From NCBI RefSeq assembly GCF_001956985.1, contig NZ_CP019082.1, positions 6,882,001 to 6,946,000 of the forward strand: 64,000 nucleotides of DNA. Reading direction: 5' to 3'. The notes below the pieces were generated by a model. The model saw nothing but the letters and a program-made list of their open reading frames with translations. It had not been told where the DNA came from and made no database searches. This DNA comes from Paludisphaera borealis. GTDB lineage: Bacteria > Planctomycetota > Planctomycetia > Isosphaerales > Isosphaeraceae. The position numbers and the translations under genes are program-made. Positions within the stretch are counted from its first letter, which is position 1, and every line of letters starts with the position of its first letter. This document shows positions 8,058 to 16,808 of this stretch, one piece after another.

Positions 8058-9056
8058 TTACTTGTGCCCCAGCAAGTGCTTGATCAGCGAGTGCTCCTGA
8101 TGGCTATGGCCCCCCTGGGGCGAAGGGGTCGGAGCTTCCGGCGGGGCCTCCTCGCGGGCGGGCGGGGCGGGAGGGGCGGCCGGCGCGAATGGAGGCTGGA
8201 TCGGCGTCGTGCCGGTCGTGGCGATGGTGGCCGTGCCCCCCAACGGTTGAGACTGGGGCGTCTGGAGCACGGTCTCCTGGACCGTCCGCACCCGGGTCCT
8301 GCCAAGCTGGACCAGCCGCTCCCCGAACCGCGCGAGGCCGGCGCCGAGCATCCCCGGGCCGCGGACTTCGACGCTGGTCATAGAGCCCGACGTCGGAACC
8401 GAGACCGACGATCCCGCCAGGCCCACGCCCGTCCCGATCGCCGCCGGCTGCGGCGGAGCCGCCATCGGCATCGCATAGGCCGGGGCCATCGGCATCGCGT
8501 AGGCCGGAGCCATCGACGCCGCGTAAGCCGGAGCCATCGGCGCCGCCGGAGGAGCGGCCGGTGCGGAATTCGGCAGGAAGAAATTACCCTGCGGGGCCTG
8601 GGGAGGAGCCTGCTGATATTGCGGCATCATCGGCACCATCATCCCATACTGCGGACCATAGGCCGGCGCGTACGGGGCCGAATAGCCCGGCGCATAGGCC
8701 GGCGCGTAAGGCGGAGCATAAGCCGGGGCGTAGGTGGGGGGAGGTGCCGGAGCGGTCGGCGGTGCGGCGGGCGGCGGGGCCGCAGCCGGGGGGGCGTACG
8801 ACGGCAGGGGCTTCGCCGGAACCGAGTGTGACTGCTGCGACGACGGATAGCCGCCGTGGAGGCTCGAACGCCGGACTTCCGGATCGACCCGATCAGGCCT
8901 GACGACGGGCGGGGGGATGGTCGCCGAACCCGACGTCCGGCCGGGACTCGACGGCGTCGCCTGTCCGTGACAGGGGGCGATCACAGCCCACTGCGCCGCG
9001 ACCGTAACACCCAGGGCCAAGGACTGTTCGAGGATCGTTCGCTTCCGTCCATCCAT
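8058..9056 (-). CDS. Secreted Ala/Pro/Tyr-rich repeat protein (YAPAYAP)
   Basis: A 332-residue low-complexity protein. The start at 9056 is fixed by AAGGAG nine bases upstream. An N-terminal hydrophobic stretch (LALGVTVAAQWAVIAPCHGQA) is a signal peptide. Residues about 95-150 are tandem YAPAYAPPYAPAYAP-type units and about 175-210 are MAPAYAMPMAPAYA units. The segment VRGPGMLGAGLARFGERLVQLGR is a less repetitive patch that may be a folded core. The C-terminus is His-rich (GGHSHQEHSLIKHLLGHK). Such Tyr/Pro-rich proteins are known from extracellular structural material, but no function is established here. Related compositions recur at 10617-11060 and 15667-16719. Confidence 0.72.
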   Translation of the reverse strand: MDGRKRTILEQSLALGVTVAAQWAVIAPCHGQATPSSPGRTSGSATIPPPVVRPDRVDPEVRRSSLHGGYPSSQQSHSVPAKPLPSYAPPAAAPPPAAPPTAPAPPPTYAPAYAPPYAPAYAPGYSAPYAPAYGPQYGMMVPMMPQYQQAPPQAPQGNFFLPNSAPAAPPAAPMAPAYAASMAPAYAMPMAPAYAMPMAAPPQPAAIGTGVGLAGSSVSVPTSGSMTSVEVRGPGMLGAGLARFGERLVQLGRTRVRTVQETVLQTPQSQPLGGTATIATTGTTPIQPPFAPAAPPAPPAREEAPPEAPTPSPQGGHSHQEHSLIKHLLGHK

Positions 9057-9146
9057 GGGAAGGGACTCCTTCATTCTCTAGATTCGAAGCCGTTATGTGA
9101 AGCGTCCGCGAGCAACCCGGGCGGGGCGATCGGCCCGGGCTTGCGA

Positions 9147-10310
9147 TCAACGGGCCTGGGCTCGCGCCCGGAATTCGCGTGCGTAGGACGTGAAGAGCTT
9201 CTGGAGCCGTTCCTGCTGGGCCTGCCCCAACGGCTGGTTCTGGCCTTGAGGCGTGCGGATGTCCAGGCCGGTCTGGCGCATCTCGCCGATGATATGCTGG
9301 GTGAGCGGGTCGAAGACGCCTTCCGACCAGAAGCGACGCCAGTTGGGGTCCGTGGGGATGATAGCGTCGAGCCGGCGCATCAGTTCGGAACTGAGGTCGG
9401 CGAAGTTTGAATAGAGCGACGCGCGGGCCGCCACGGTGTCGAATGCGCCGGCGGCCTGCTCCAGAGTCGTCCGCCCAGCCGCGGCCCCGGGGCCCTGCAG
9501 CATCTGGTCGATGGCGGCCGTCGAGATGCCCGAGGCCGCACCACCCACCATCGCCGACGGAACCTCGCCCACGGTGACGACGACCTCGTCCATCTCCGAG
9601 ATGCTCGCCGCGCTCGCACGGGCGGAAGCGACGACGAGCCCGAAACGATACGTCCCGGCGGCCGTCGGAACGAAGGAGAAATAGGACCCGTCCTGGCTCT
9701 CTTGCTCGACCTTGGGGCCGGAGAGTTCGAGCCAGCGGTACGCGACGTTGCGAGGCGCGCTCCGCGCCGCGTTCAAGGTGATCCGACGACCGACAAGGCC
9801 GATCTGATCATCGCCCGCATCGGCCCGGGGAGCTGCGTTCGATAAGCTCGGCGGCGGCGTCGCGGCCCGCGCGACCCGCGCCTCGATCGGGATCACGACC
9901 CGGGCGGACCGTTCGCCCTGGGTGTCCCGGATCGTCAGAAGGAAACCGAGGTTCCGGGCGTCCGGCGGCACGGTCACGTGGATTTTCGGACCGGCCTGGT
10001 CATCGAGCGGCACGGTGGGACCGTCGAACTGGGTCCACTCATACGCCGCGTCCGGGTCCGCCGACCCTTCAAGCCCGATGGCGAGCCGGGCGCCCGGGGC
10101 GGGGGTGCCGACATAGCGGAGAACGCCGGGCGTCGCCGTTGCGGCGTCGATCTCAGGACGAGCGACGGCCGTGAGTTCGGGTGCCGAGGGAGGGGTTCCC
10201 TCGTCTCCCCGGGAATCCTGTTCCATCCCCATGCCGACCAGAAGAGGGAGTACATGCAGCGCTCGGAAGCGTCGGGCCGATCGGCCCGGAGTGCGGCCCA
10301 ACAAGGTCAT
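9147..10310 (-). CDS. Exported protein with two PKD/Ig-like domains
   Basis: A 387-residue protein. The start at 10310 has GAGGAAATCGCC before it, so the longer frame reaching 10445 is not used. The N-terminal segment (FRALHVLPLLVGMGMEQ) is a signal-like hydrophobic patch. Two PKD-like beta domains follow: one containing YEWTQFDGPTVPLDD near residues 75-130, and one containing DAGDDQIGLVGRRITLNA and YRWLELSGPKV near 165-255. The C-terminal 120 residues are helical (GAFDTVAARASLYSNFAD and an ending of Arg/Ala-rich helix). PKD domains mediate binding of carbohydrate or protein at the surface; the ligand is unknown. It lies between two repeat-protein genes. Confidence 0.7.
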   Translation of the reverse strand: MTLLGRTPGRSARRFRALHVLPLLVGMGMEQDSRGDEGTPPSAPELTAVARPEIDAATATPGVLRYVGTPAPGARLAIGLEGSADPDAAYEWTQFDGPTVPLDDQAGPKIHVTVPPDARNLGFLLTIRDTQGERSARVVIPIEARVARAATPPPSLSNAAPRADAGDDQIGLVGRRITLNAARSAPRNVAYRWLELSGPKVEQESQDGSYFSFVPTAAGTYRFGLVVASARASAASISEMDEVVVTVGEVPSAMVGGAASGISTAAIDQMLQGPGAAAGRTTLEQAAGAFDTVAARASLYSNFADLSSELMRRLDAIIPTDPNWRRFWSEGVFDPLTQHIIGEMRQTGLDIRTPQGQNQPLGQAQQERLQKLFTSYAREFRARAQAR

Positions 10311-10616
10311 GGCGATTTCCTCGTCAAGAACAATATCAATCGGCCGACGCCTGGGCCTTGTGCGGCCCAGCATCTTGGTAGGACTGAAAATCGACCGAAC
10401 GACCCGCAAACTTGCGACGATCCACCCGATCATCAGAAAACGCATTTCCGCCCGACCCCGAACAATCAGCGCCTTGACGAGGGAAATTCCCTTGCAGGCC
10501 CGGCGTGACGCCCCGACGTCGGGTAGATTTCCCTCCGTGGTCCCGCCGTGCGCCGGGCCTCCCCAGGGAGGGGAGGGGACCGTCGCTTTTCGCTCTCCAG
10601 ACGGAGGTTAGCCGCG

Positions 10617-11060
10617 ATGAGAGGGATTCTTCGCCCCAGGGTGGTCGCCGCCCTTTTCGGACTGGCGTTCATGGAAGTCGCGCTCGCGCCTGCCCCGTGC
10701 TTCGCCCTGGGCTTCTTCCACACGTACTACAGCAAGACGACCACTAAAACCGTCGTCCACGGGCACCCACCCGCCGCCCCAGCTCCGGATCATGCTCCGG
10801 CCTTTGCTCCGGCCTCGGCTCCGGCGGCCCCGGTGTATTACGCCCCCGCAGCTCCCATGTACTTCGCCCCGGCGGCCCCAGTGTATTACGCCCCCGCGGC
10901 TCCCATGTACTACGCCCCGCCAGCCGCCCCCAGCTTCGCTCCGCCGCTCGCGCCCAGCTATGCCCCGCCGCCTGCACCCAACTATGCTCCGCCGCTTGCA
11001 CCCAACTATGCTCCGCCGGCTCCTGCCGCTCCGTCAGCCCAGGCATCCGGCCAGCGCTGA
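10617..11060 (+). CDS. Secreted Ala/Pro/Tyr repeat protein (YYAPAAP)
   Basis: A 147-residue protein. ATG 10617 is preceded by ACGGAGG at good spacing. Residues 1-30 form a signal peptide (VAALFGLAFMEVALAPAPCFA). After GFFHTYYSKTTTKTVVHGH, residues about 58-140 are tandem units of the type VYYAPAAPMYFAPAAP and then NYAPPLAPNYAPP. A strong intrinsic terminator at 11095-11132 ends the transcript. The same repeat style as at 8058-9056; probably a structural or surface-exposed peptide, function unknown. Confidence 0.75.
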   Translation: MRGILRPRVVAALFGLAFMEVALAPAPCFALGFFHTYYSKTTTKTVVHGHPPAAPAPDHAPAFAPASAPAAPVYYAPAAPMYFAPAAPVYYAPAAPMYYAPPAAPSFAPPLAPSYAPPPAPNYAPPLAPNYAPPAPAAPSAQASGQR

Positions 11061-11094
11061 GGGCAGCTCGTTTTTTGCAGGAAGAACCACGAAG

Positions 11095-11132
11095 GCGCGT
11101 CGAGGGAGGATTCCCACGACGCGCTTTTTTTT
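11095..11132 (+). terminator. Rho-independent terminator
   Basis: An 8-bp perfect stem, GCGCGTCG (11095-11102) with CGACGCGC (11117-11124), a 14-base loop, and a run of eight T (11125-11132). It sits 35 bases after the stop of the YYAPAAP gene. Confidence 0.88.
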
Positions 11133-11440
11133 CGACTCCGATGAACTCGCCCGCGCGGTCACACGCCGCGTTCACTTGGTCCAGCATCTCAAGCGTCGGG
11201 TCCAGTCGACTGATCCTCGACCGGCCCGCTCGCCTGGATTTCCACTCCTCTCGAAGATCCCGCAGCCACCGCACCTTTCCACGCCGTCGTTTTCGACACG
11301 TTCGCTTCGTCTCAAAGCGCGTCTTTTTTTCCGTTGATCGATCATCTCTGCTCGTGTTTAATTTAGATATAGCAAGCGTCTGCCGTGGCCTGATGGGAGA
11401 TTAACATCTGTCCTTTAGGGTCGGAAACGGGGGGAGACAA
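11133..11440. other. Intergenic region ahead of the caspase-like gene
   Basis: About 300 bases after the terminator without a credible gene. It holds a promoter candidate at 11334-11362 and a ribosome-binding site (GGGGGGAG) just before ATG 11441. The 11300-11400 stretch is notably AT-richer than its surroundings. Confidence 0.5.
11334..11362 (+). promoter_or_regulatory. Candidate sigma-70 promoter for the caspase-like gene
   Basis: TTGATC (11334-11339) and TTTAAT (11357-11362) with a 17-base spacer, in a locally AT-rich patch. The expected transcript start near 11369 leaves a leader of about 70 bases. Confidence 0.5.
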
Positions 11441-14074
11441 ATGGCAAACTATGCGGTCGTCATTGGAATCAAAGACTATGACTCTATTCGAAGCCTTCAG
11501 ACGCCGGTAGACGACGCATTGCGGATAACGAACTGGCTACTCGCTCCGGACGGGGGCGGCGTCTCGGTGGACAATCTCCAATTGCTCCTGAACCCCATCC
11601 CGGCGTCACTCGATGCGAATCTGGCCGCCCTGAAAGCCCGGGGCAACCTGAAGCCCGCCACTCGCGATCAGATCCTAACGACCTTCATTAATTTGGCCGA
11701 AGGGGCGTTGGCGGGCGGAGAGCGGTTGTTCTTCTTTTACATGGGGCACGGCCTCATGAGCCGAATCTCGTTCACCAGCGAGGACGCGATCGTGCCGTCC
11801 GACTTCCTGGACGGCGTGCGGAAGGCGATCAGCATCAGTTCGATCCTGCGTTTCTTTCAGGCGATCCCGTTCCCCGAGCAGTTTTGCGTCTTGGACTGCT
11901 GCAGGAACATGTCGATCTCCGAGATGGATCTGGACCGGGCGCCACCGAGGATGCCCGACCCGACGAGGCCGGCCCCGGATCAATTCGTATTCTACGCCAC
12001 GGGGCCCGGGCTAGTGGCCCTCGACGCTCGGGGGATGTTGACCGACAACCTTTTGGACGGGCTCAAGGGCGCGGGACGGGCCAAGTCTTGGTCGCGCCAG
12101 CAGAAGCGGTACGAGGTGTCGACGGCCCGGCTGTTCGACTACATCACGTCGCGGTTCCAAGCGCTGCAACCGGTCGTGCCCGGCGCGGCGGGGGGCGCTC
12201 AGAATCAAATTCCGCGGCTTGGGGGCGAGCACTCCCAAGATCGGACGTTGGCGACCCTGCCCGAATCAGCCGTTTCTCCCGTGAGCCTTAACATCAACCT
12301 GAGCCCGCAGCAGGCAAACTCCGCCATCGACCTGCTGCTCATGGGCGACCGGGTCAACAAGCGGGTTCCGGGGACGCAAGCTCTACTCCCCATCCCGCTG
12401 AAGCCTCGGATCTACACGCTGACGGTGGAGTCCACCCCGCAGTGGGACCCGGGCGACGGGACCTGGGAGTTAGAGGTCTACGAGGACATGGCGTTTCCGG
12501 TCTCAATGACGTTGGCGGCGACGCCCCAATCCCCGGCGCCACCGCCGCCCATTCCGACGCCTACTCCTGCCGACCCCGCGCCGGCGCCACCGCCGCCCAT
12601 CCCGACGCCGACGCCTGCCGAAGCGATTACGACGCACGCCGCGGCGATGCCGACACATGCCGCGGCAGCGCCGGCGACGCCCACCCCGACGCCGACGGAA
12701 GCCTCGACGGGTGAACTGGCCATCATGGCCGAGGACCCGTTGGCCGCCCTGGCGCTCTTCGAGGAGGACGGCACGCCGGTGATGTACGGCGACCGCCCAT
12801 GCCGCGGAAATGGGAGCCTGAAAGTCCCCAACCTCCCCGTCGGGGTTTACCTAGCGACCATGAAGACCCCGGAAGGGCCGGTCGCGAAGCGTCTCGTCCG
12901 CGTGGAGAAAGGAAAGTCGACCACGATCACGATCCAGCCGCCCGAGACCGCGGTCGGCGGATTGATCCGGCGCGTGATCGATCGCGTCGGCTTCGACGTC
13001 AACAAAGATGGAGTCGTGGACCTCTCCGCTCGGGTCAAATCGGTGGCGGCCCCGGCGATCTCCACGGTGCTGGAATTGTCCCGGTGCGCGACGAAGTACA
13101 ACCAGAAATGGCGAGATGCCGGGAACAGGCTCCGCGACGTCCTGAACCCCTCATCCCAGCGAGACACAACGACCCACGGGCATGAGGCGAGGTCGGGCGA
13201 GGATTTCCAAGTCATGATCGCCGCCGAGGTCATGCCGCGCCCTCTGGAGGAAACGCTGGAGAAGCTTCGGGCGCTGGGACAAGTCCTCCTCGTAACGCAG
13301 GACGAGGTCGACTCCTACCTCCGGCTGTTACGATGGCAGTACTGGCCGATGGATGCGGCGCCGAAGGAAAGTCGGCCCCTGGAGCCGTCGGCCACCCCCG
13401 GCGTGGCGATCGCGGCGACGCCGACGACGCCCGGGTCGTACTGGTTCAGGGTCGACTCGAAGGATCGCCGTCGCAACGTCTGCTTCGCGCTGACCATCCT
13501 GCCGGGCTACGACCTGAACCTCATTTTCCACCAGGTGGAGAGCGGCCGGATCTTCGTCTCCCAGTTCATGGAGGCCGACCGACCCGGTCAAGACGCCAAT
13601 CCACTGAAGACGCGCCGACTTGACATGGCCCAACGGTTCCTGATGAGGGGGGACCTGGGTCAGGGATCGTCCACGCTCGAACCACTGCTCGACGACGCGG
13701 ATGAGCTGAACCCGATCGCCGGGAGCCTCGGGGGTCACGTGCTGGTGAAGCAAGGGCGGATCGATCGCGCCGGGGCGATCGGCGAGCGCCTCGTCCAACT
13801 CCATCCCACGCTTCCCGACGGGTACGTTCTTAGCGCACTGGATCTGTCGACGAAGGGCCGGGAGCGCGAGAGCGCGGAGGCGTATCGCAAGGCGATGGAT
13901 CTCGGGTTCCCGGTGGTCGCGGAAAATACGATGCGCCTCGGTTTCGGAGTCGCTCAAATGCGCATCGAGCATCCTCGGGCCGAACTGTTGAACCGCGTGG
14001 TCGGGAGGCTCCATCCCGGGTTGCTCTGGACCGCCTGGATGGCGGATCCGGATTGGCCCAAGAGGGCGACCTGA
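11441..14074 (+). CDS. Caspase-family (peptidase C14) multidomain protein
   Basis: An 877-residue protein. Residues 1-260 are a caspase-fold cysteine peptidase: the first strand YAVVIGIKDYDS, the catalytic His in FYMGHG (His103), and the catalytic Cys in VLDCCRN (Cys154). A Pro-rich linker (PPPPIPTPTPADPAPAPPPP, about 365-420) joins a beta domain. Residues about 518-530 contain DVNKDGVVDL, an EF-hand/dockerin-like calcium loop. The C-terminal part (about 710-870) is helical, with TPR-like units. No signal peptide is visible, so it is probably cytoplasmic. Bacterial C14 proteins act in regulated proteolysis and in some defence systems; the role here is unknown. A metalloprotease gene follows 180 bases on. 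Confidence 0.85.
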   Translation: MANYAVVIGIKDYDSIRSLQTPVDDALRITNWLLAPDGGGVSVDNLQLLLNPIPASLDANLAALKARGNLKPATRDQILTTFINLAEGALAGGERLFFFYMGHGLMSRISFTSEDAIVPSDFLDGVRKAISISSILRFFQAIPFPEQFCVLDCCRNMSISEMDLDRAPPRMPDPTRPAPDQFVFYATGPGLVALDARGMLTDNLLDGLKGAGRAKSWSRQQKRYEVSTARLFDYITSRFQALQPVVPGAAGGAQNQIPRLGGEHSQDRTLATLPESAVSPVSLNINLSPQQANSAIDLLLMGDRVNKRVPGTQALLPIPLKPRIYTLTVESTPQWDPGDGTWELEVYEDMAFPVSMTLAATPQSPAPPPPIPTPTPADPAPAPPPPIPTPTPAEAITTHAAAMPTHAAAAPATPTPTPTEASTGELAIMAEDPLAALALFEEDGTPVMYGDRPCRGNGSLKVPNLPVGVYLATMKTPEGPVAKRLVRVEKGKSTTITIQPPETAVGGLIRRVIDRVGFDVNKDGVVDLSARVKSVAAPAISTVLELSRCATKYNQKWRDAGNRLRDVLNPSSQRDTTTHGHEARSGEDFQVMIAAEVMPRPLEETLEKLRALGQVLLVTQDEVDSYLRLLRWQYWPMDAAPKESRPLEPSATPGVAIAATPTTPGSYWFRVDSKDRRRNVCFALTILPGYDLNLIFHQVESGRIFVSQFMEADRPGQDANPLKTRRLDMAQRFLMRGDLGQGSSTLEPLLDDADELNPIAGSLGGHVLVKQGRIDRAGAIGERLVQLHPTLPDGYVLSALDLSTKGRERESAEAYRKAMDLGFPVVAENTMRLGFGVAQMRIEHPRAELLNRVVGRLHPGLLWTAWMADPDWPKRAT

Positions 14075-14254
14075 GCCTCTGAGACAGGTTGCAACGGTCC
14101 TCGACGACAATCCGCCGTCCCTCGGAAGTGCACGGCCTTTTCCGCTTGTTCATGATATCGTTGAATGAGATCACGACACTTCGGATTCCTTCCGCTCACT
14201 GAGCGGCTGTAAACCATCCCTCCGCGTCATCAACAACTCGAGGAGATCCGCACC

Positions 14255-15436
14255 ATGGCCGACCAAGATCCCTTGCCCATCGACGCCTCGAAATTCCAGC
14301 GGGCGGCCGACTCGCCGTCGCCGGACGACGTCCCGACGCCCGGGCTGTGCGGGAACCAGCCGAACGGCGGCCCCTACGTCCCCAGCAAGCCTGAGACCGC
14401 CGCCACGTCGACGAGGGCGGTCATCGACATGGACCGCCGATGGAAAAACGGCACCCGGCTCCAGGTCGTTTTTTTGACCGGGGACGACGCCTGGGGCCAG
14501 GCGATCCGTCAAGCGGTCAGGAGAATCGCGGTCCAATGGAGCGACTATGCGAACATCACCTTCGATTTCGACCAGCCGGCGGCGCACATCACGGTGAACC
14601 TCGTCCCTGGGAGCATCCCCCAGCTCGGATGGTCGGTCAACTGGGGGAGCTATAACTGCTTCATGGGAACCGATTGCTTGAACATGCGCAAGCAATTCCC
14701 CTCCCTGCCGTCGATGAATCTGGTGTTCCCGCCCAACCTCCAAAACGATCCCAACTTGATGGATGCCGAGTTCAGCCGCGTGATTCTGCACGAATTCGGT
14801 CACGCGCTGGGACTCATTCACGAGCATCAACGACCTGACAGGCCGATCGATTGGACCCCTGACGTCTTCTCGTACTACGGCGCGCCCCCTAACAATTGGT
14901 CTCAGCAAATGGTTCAGGAGCAGATCATCAACGCCGTGCAAGGCGGCACGCTGATGGGGGGGGCGTTCGACATCAACTCGATCATGATGTACCAATATCC
15001 GCAGGGACTGGCGGCTTATAAGGACGGCACCCCTTTCGTCTCACCCAACAACGTCATCCTCACGCCGCTCGACAAGGTCGTCGTGGCCATGGCCTATCCC
15101 GTCGAAGGAGCCCCCGCCTCGAACGAGCAGACGCTCGTCCCCGGCGAGGCTGCGCGACCCGGCAAGATCGATGTCGCCGGCCGCGTGGGCCGCTACAAGT
15201 TCCAACCTCAGACCGAGGGGGTCTATACGATCGCGACCACGGGAATGCCCGCACTCGTCGCCTTATTAGGCAAACGAGACGATCCGGCAGGTCGGATGCT
15301 GGCCGCTGAGGGAGCGAACGCGAAACTCACGTTCCGGCCCAAGAACGTGGGCCAGGACTATTTCGTTCAGGTCCGTCATGCGCGGCCGACAAAGGGCACT
15401 GGCGATTTCCAGATCGCCGTGACACAGGTTTCCTGA
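14255..15436 (+). CDS. Astacin-like zinc metalloprotease
   Basis: A 393-residue metzincin. The zinc-binding motif HEFGHALGLIHEH spans residues 179-191 (His179, His183, His189; Glu180 catalytic), followed by a Met-turn SIMMYQY around Met244-245. The N-terminal 50 residues carry a lone Cys in GLCGNQPNG, which could act as a propeptide switch; that is inference. The last ~100 residues (from about Gly310) resemble a PPC-type beta domain (YTIATTGMPALVALLG ... YFVQVRHA). No classical signal peptide is seen, so secretion would need another route. GAGGAG precedes ATG 14255. Next to the caspase-like gene and in the same direction. Confidence 0.86.
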   Translation: MADQDPLPIDASKFQRAADSPSPDDVPTPGLCGNQPNGGPYVPSKPETAATSTRAVIDMDRRWKNGTRLQVVFLTGDDAWGQAIRQAVRRIAVQWSDYANITFDFDQPAAHITVNLVPGSIPQLGWSVNWGSYNCFMGTDCLNMRKQFPSLPSMNLVFPPNLQNDPNLMDAEFSRVILHEFGHALGLIHEHQRPDRPIDWTPDVFSYYGAPPNNWSQQMVQEQIINAVQGGTLMGGAFDINSIMMYQYPQGLAAYKDGTPFVSPNNVILTPLDKVVVAMAYPVEGAPASNEQTLVPGEAARPGKIDVAGRVGRYKFQPQTEGVYTIATTGMPALVALLGKRDDPAGRMLAAEGANAKLTFRPKNVGQDYFVQVRHARPTKGTGDFQIAVTQVS

Positions 15437-15467
15437 AGCGAGCTTCGCCGGTTCGGCGGAATCGGCG

Positions 15468-15506
15468 TCTCGCCTGCGCTCGCCACGGCTGAGGCGAGAG
15501 CTTTTT
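15468..15506 (+). terminator. Probable intrinsic terminator after the metalloprotease
   Basis: TCTCGCC (15468-15474) pairs with GGCGAGA (15493-15499), and GC then TTTTT follows. The 7-bp stem with an 18-base loop is less tight than ideal. Confidence 0.5.
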
Positions 15507-15666
15507 CCGAGATTCATGAAGGATTTTCCTTGGATCGACTTACAATATGGGATAATTGGAGAACCCAGTCAATCCAAGGCGTATTTTCCGGTTGCCGACG
15601 ACGGCTTCAGGATTTCGGGCATCACGAAAACTGTAAGTGGTTGAGATCACACCCTGGAGGTCCAAC

Positions 15667-16719
15667 GTGAGACGCGTTTCGTTCTCGCTACTGATTCCGG
15701 CCGCACTCGGGTTCGTCCTCGCCGGCTCTGGCGACGTGAGGGCGAATTGCCTGCATGGCCTGCTGCGATGCGGGGCGTGCGGTGGAAGTTACGGCTATAG
15801 CGTCACCAGACCCCCGGCACCTGCGCCCCAGCCTGGCCCGACCAATCCGGGCGGCGGCGCGCCCCCTATCCCGGAAGCGGCCCCGAGCCTGCCCTATCCG
15901 GGCGCAGCCCTGGACCAGCCGGCTTCAGGCGCAGCCGCTTATGCTCGCGCCCCCTACGCCTACGGTGCCGCTCCGGCCGCGCCTTACTCCTACGCCTACG
16001 GTGCCGCCGCTCCGGCCGCGCCTTATGCCTACGGTGCTGCTCCGGCGGCACCTTACTCGTATGCCTACGGAGCCGCCGCTCCTGCGGCGCCTTATTCCTA
16101 CCCTTACGGAGCCGCTCCGGCGGCGCCTTACTCCTACCCCTACGGCGCCGCCGCCCCGAGGGCTGCTGGCTCGTCCCTCCTTGAGGGGTACAGTGCTGCT
16201 GCTCCCATAATGCCGGTCCCGGCGTGGACGCCCCTCGCGAACGGACAACTGGTCGGCTCGCACATCTTCCAGGTTCTCGGCCGGTTCGGAAAGGGTCTCA
16301 GTCAGTCGGGCCTGCTCGATCTGGCGGTCAGAGGCTTTTTCGACGTGAGCGGAGTCATGCCGACGACGCACGAGCGTCAGATCCTGGAAAACATCGTCGC
16401 GCGATTCCTCCAGGGAGGCGATCAGGGGGGGGCCGAGCCTGGAGGGCAGGTCGGGAACGGCGGTAATGGAGCGAACGGCGGTAATGGAGCAAACGGCAAC
16501 ACAAGAATCATCCGGATTATTGTGACGGTCGAGGTGCCTCCAGGCGCAGAGGTTGTGGACGTCAAGACCCAAAAGCAGGCTCAACCTGGGAAGGAAGCGG
16601 GCGCGGACGAACAGGCCGGCCCGATGCCAAAGATCCCCTCGATGGCCCCGGCGGCCGAGCCTCAGTCGCCGAAGCCCTCCTCACCGAGCATCCCCGCCCT
16701 TGCTCCCAAGGCGGAATAA
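15667..16719 (+). CDS. Secreted Ala/Pro/Tyr/Gly repeat protein (YSYAYGAAAPAAP)
   Basis: A 350-residue protein. GTG 15667 is chosen because GGAGG lies 6 bases upstream and the resulting N-terminus (RRVSFSLLIPAALGFVLAGSGDVRA) is a clean signal peptide. A short Cys cluster follows (NCLHGLLRCGACGG). Residues about 90-165 are tandem APYSYAYGAAAP units of about 12-13 residues. The C-terminal half has a less repetitive segment (SHIFQVLGRFGKGLSQSGLLDL), a Gly/Asn run (NGGNGANGGNGANGN), a beta-like TRIIRIIVTVEVPPG stretch and a Pro-rich end. The mid segment echoes the LARFGERLVQLGR patch of the 8058-9056 protein, so the two may be distant paralogues. Confidence 0.75.
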   Translation: MRRVSFSLLIPAALGFVLAGSGDVRANCLHGLLRCGACGGSYGYSVTRPPAPAPQPGPTNPGGGAPPIPEAAPSLPYPGAALDQPASGAAAYARAPYAYGAAPAAPYSYAYGAAAPAAPYAYGAAPAAPYSYAYGAAAPAAPYSYPYGAAPAAPYSYPYGAAAPRAAGSSLLEGYSAAAPIMPVPAWTPLANGQLVGSHIFQVLGRFGKGLSQSGLLDLAVRGFFDVSGVMPTTHERQILENIVARFLQGGDQGGAEPGGQVGNGGNGANGGNGANGNTRIIRIIVTVEVPPGAEVVDVKTQKQAQPGKEAGADEQAGPMPKIPSMAPAAEPQSPKPSSPSIPALAPKAE

Positions 16720-16741
16720 ACCCCCGAGGGTTGGAGTTGCG

Positions 16742-16776
16742 CGATCGAGGCGGCGAAATCGCTTCGGCCTCGATCG
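16742..16776. terminator. Hairpin between convergent genes (bidirectional terminator candidate)
   Basis: A perfect 10-bp stem, CGATCGAGGC (16742-16751) with GCCTCGATCG (16767-16776), and a 15-base loop. It lies between the stops of two convergent genes. No T-run follows in either direction, so Rho-independent action is unproven. Confidence 0.45.
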
Positions 16777-16808
16777 TGCTCGCCCCTAGCTCCGGAAGGC
16801 CTGTCCAA

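Noticed and set aside
10311-10445. N-terminal extension of the PKD-like gene
   Set aside because: A good ribosome-binding site and signal-like N-terminus sit at 10310; the extension is Arg-rich and not protein-like.
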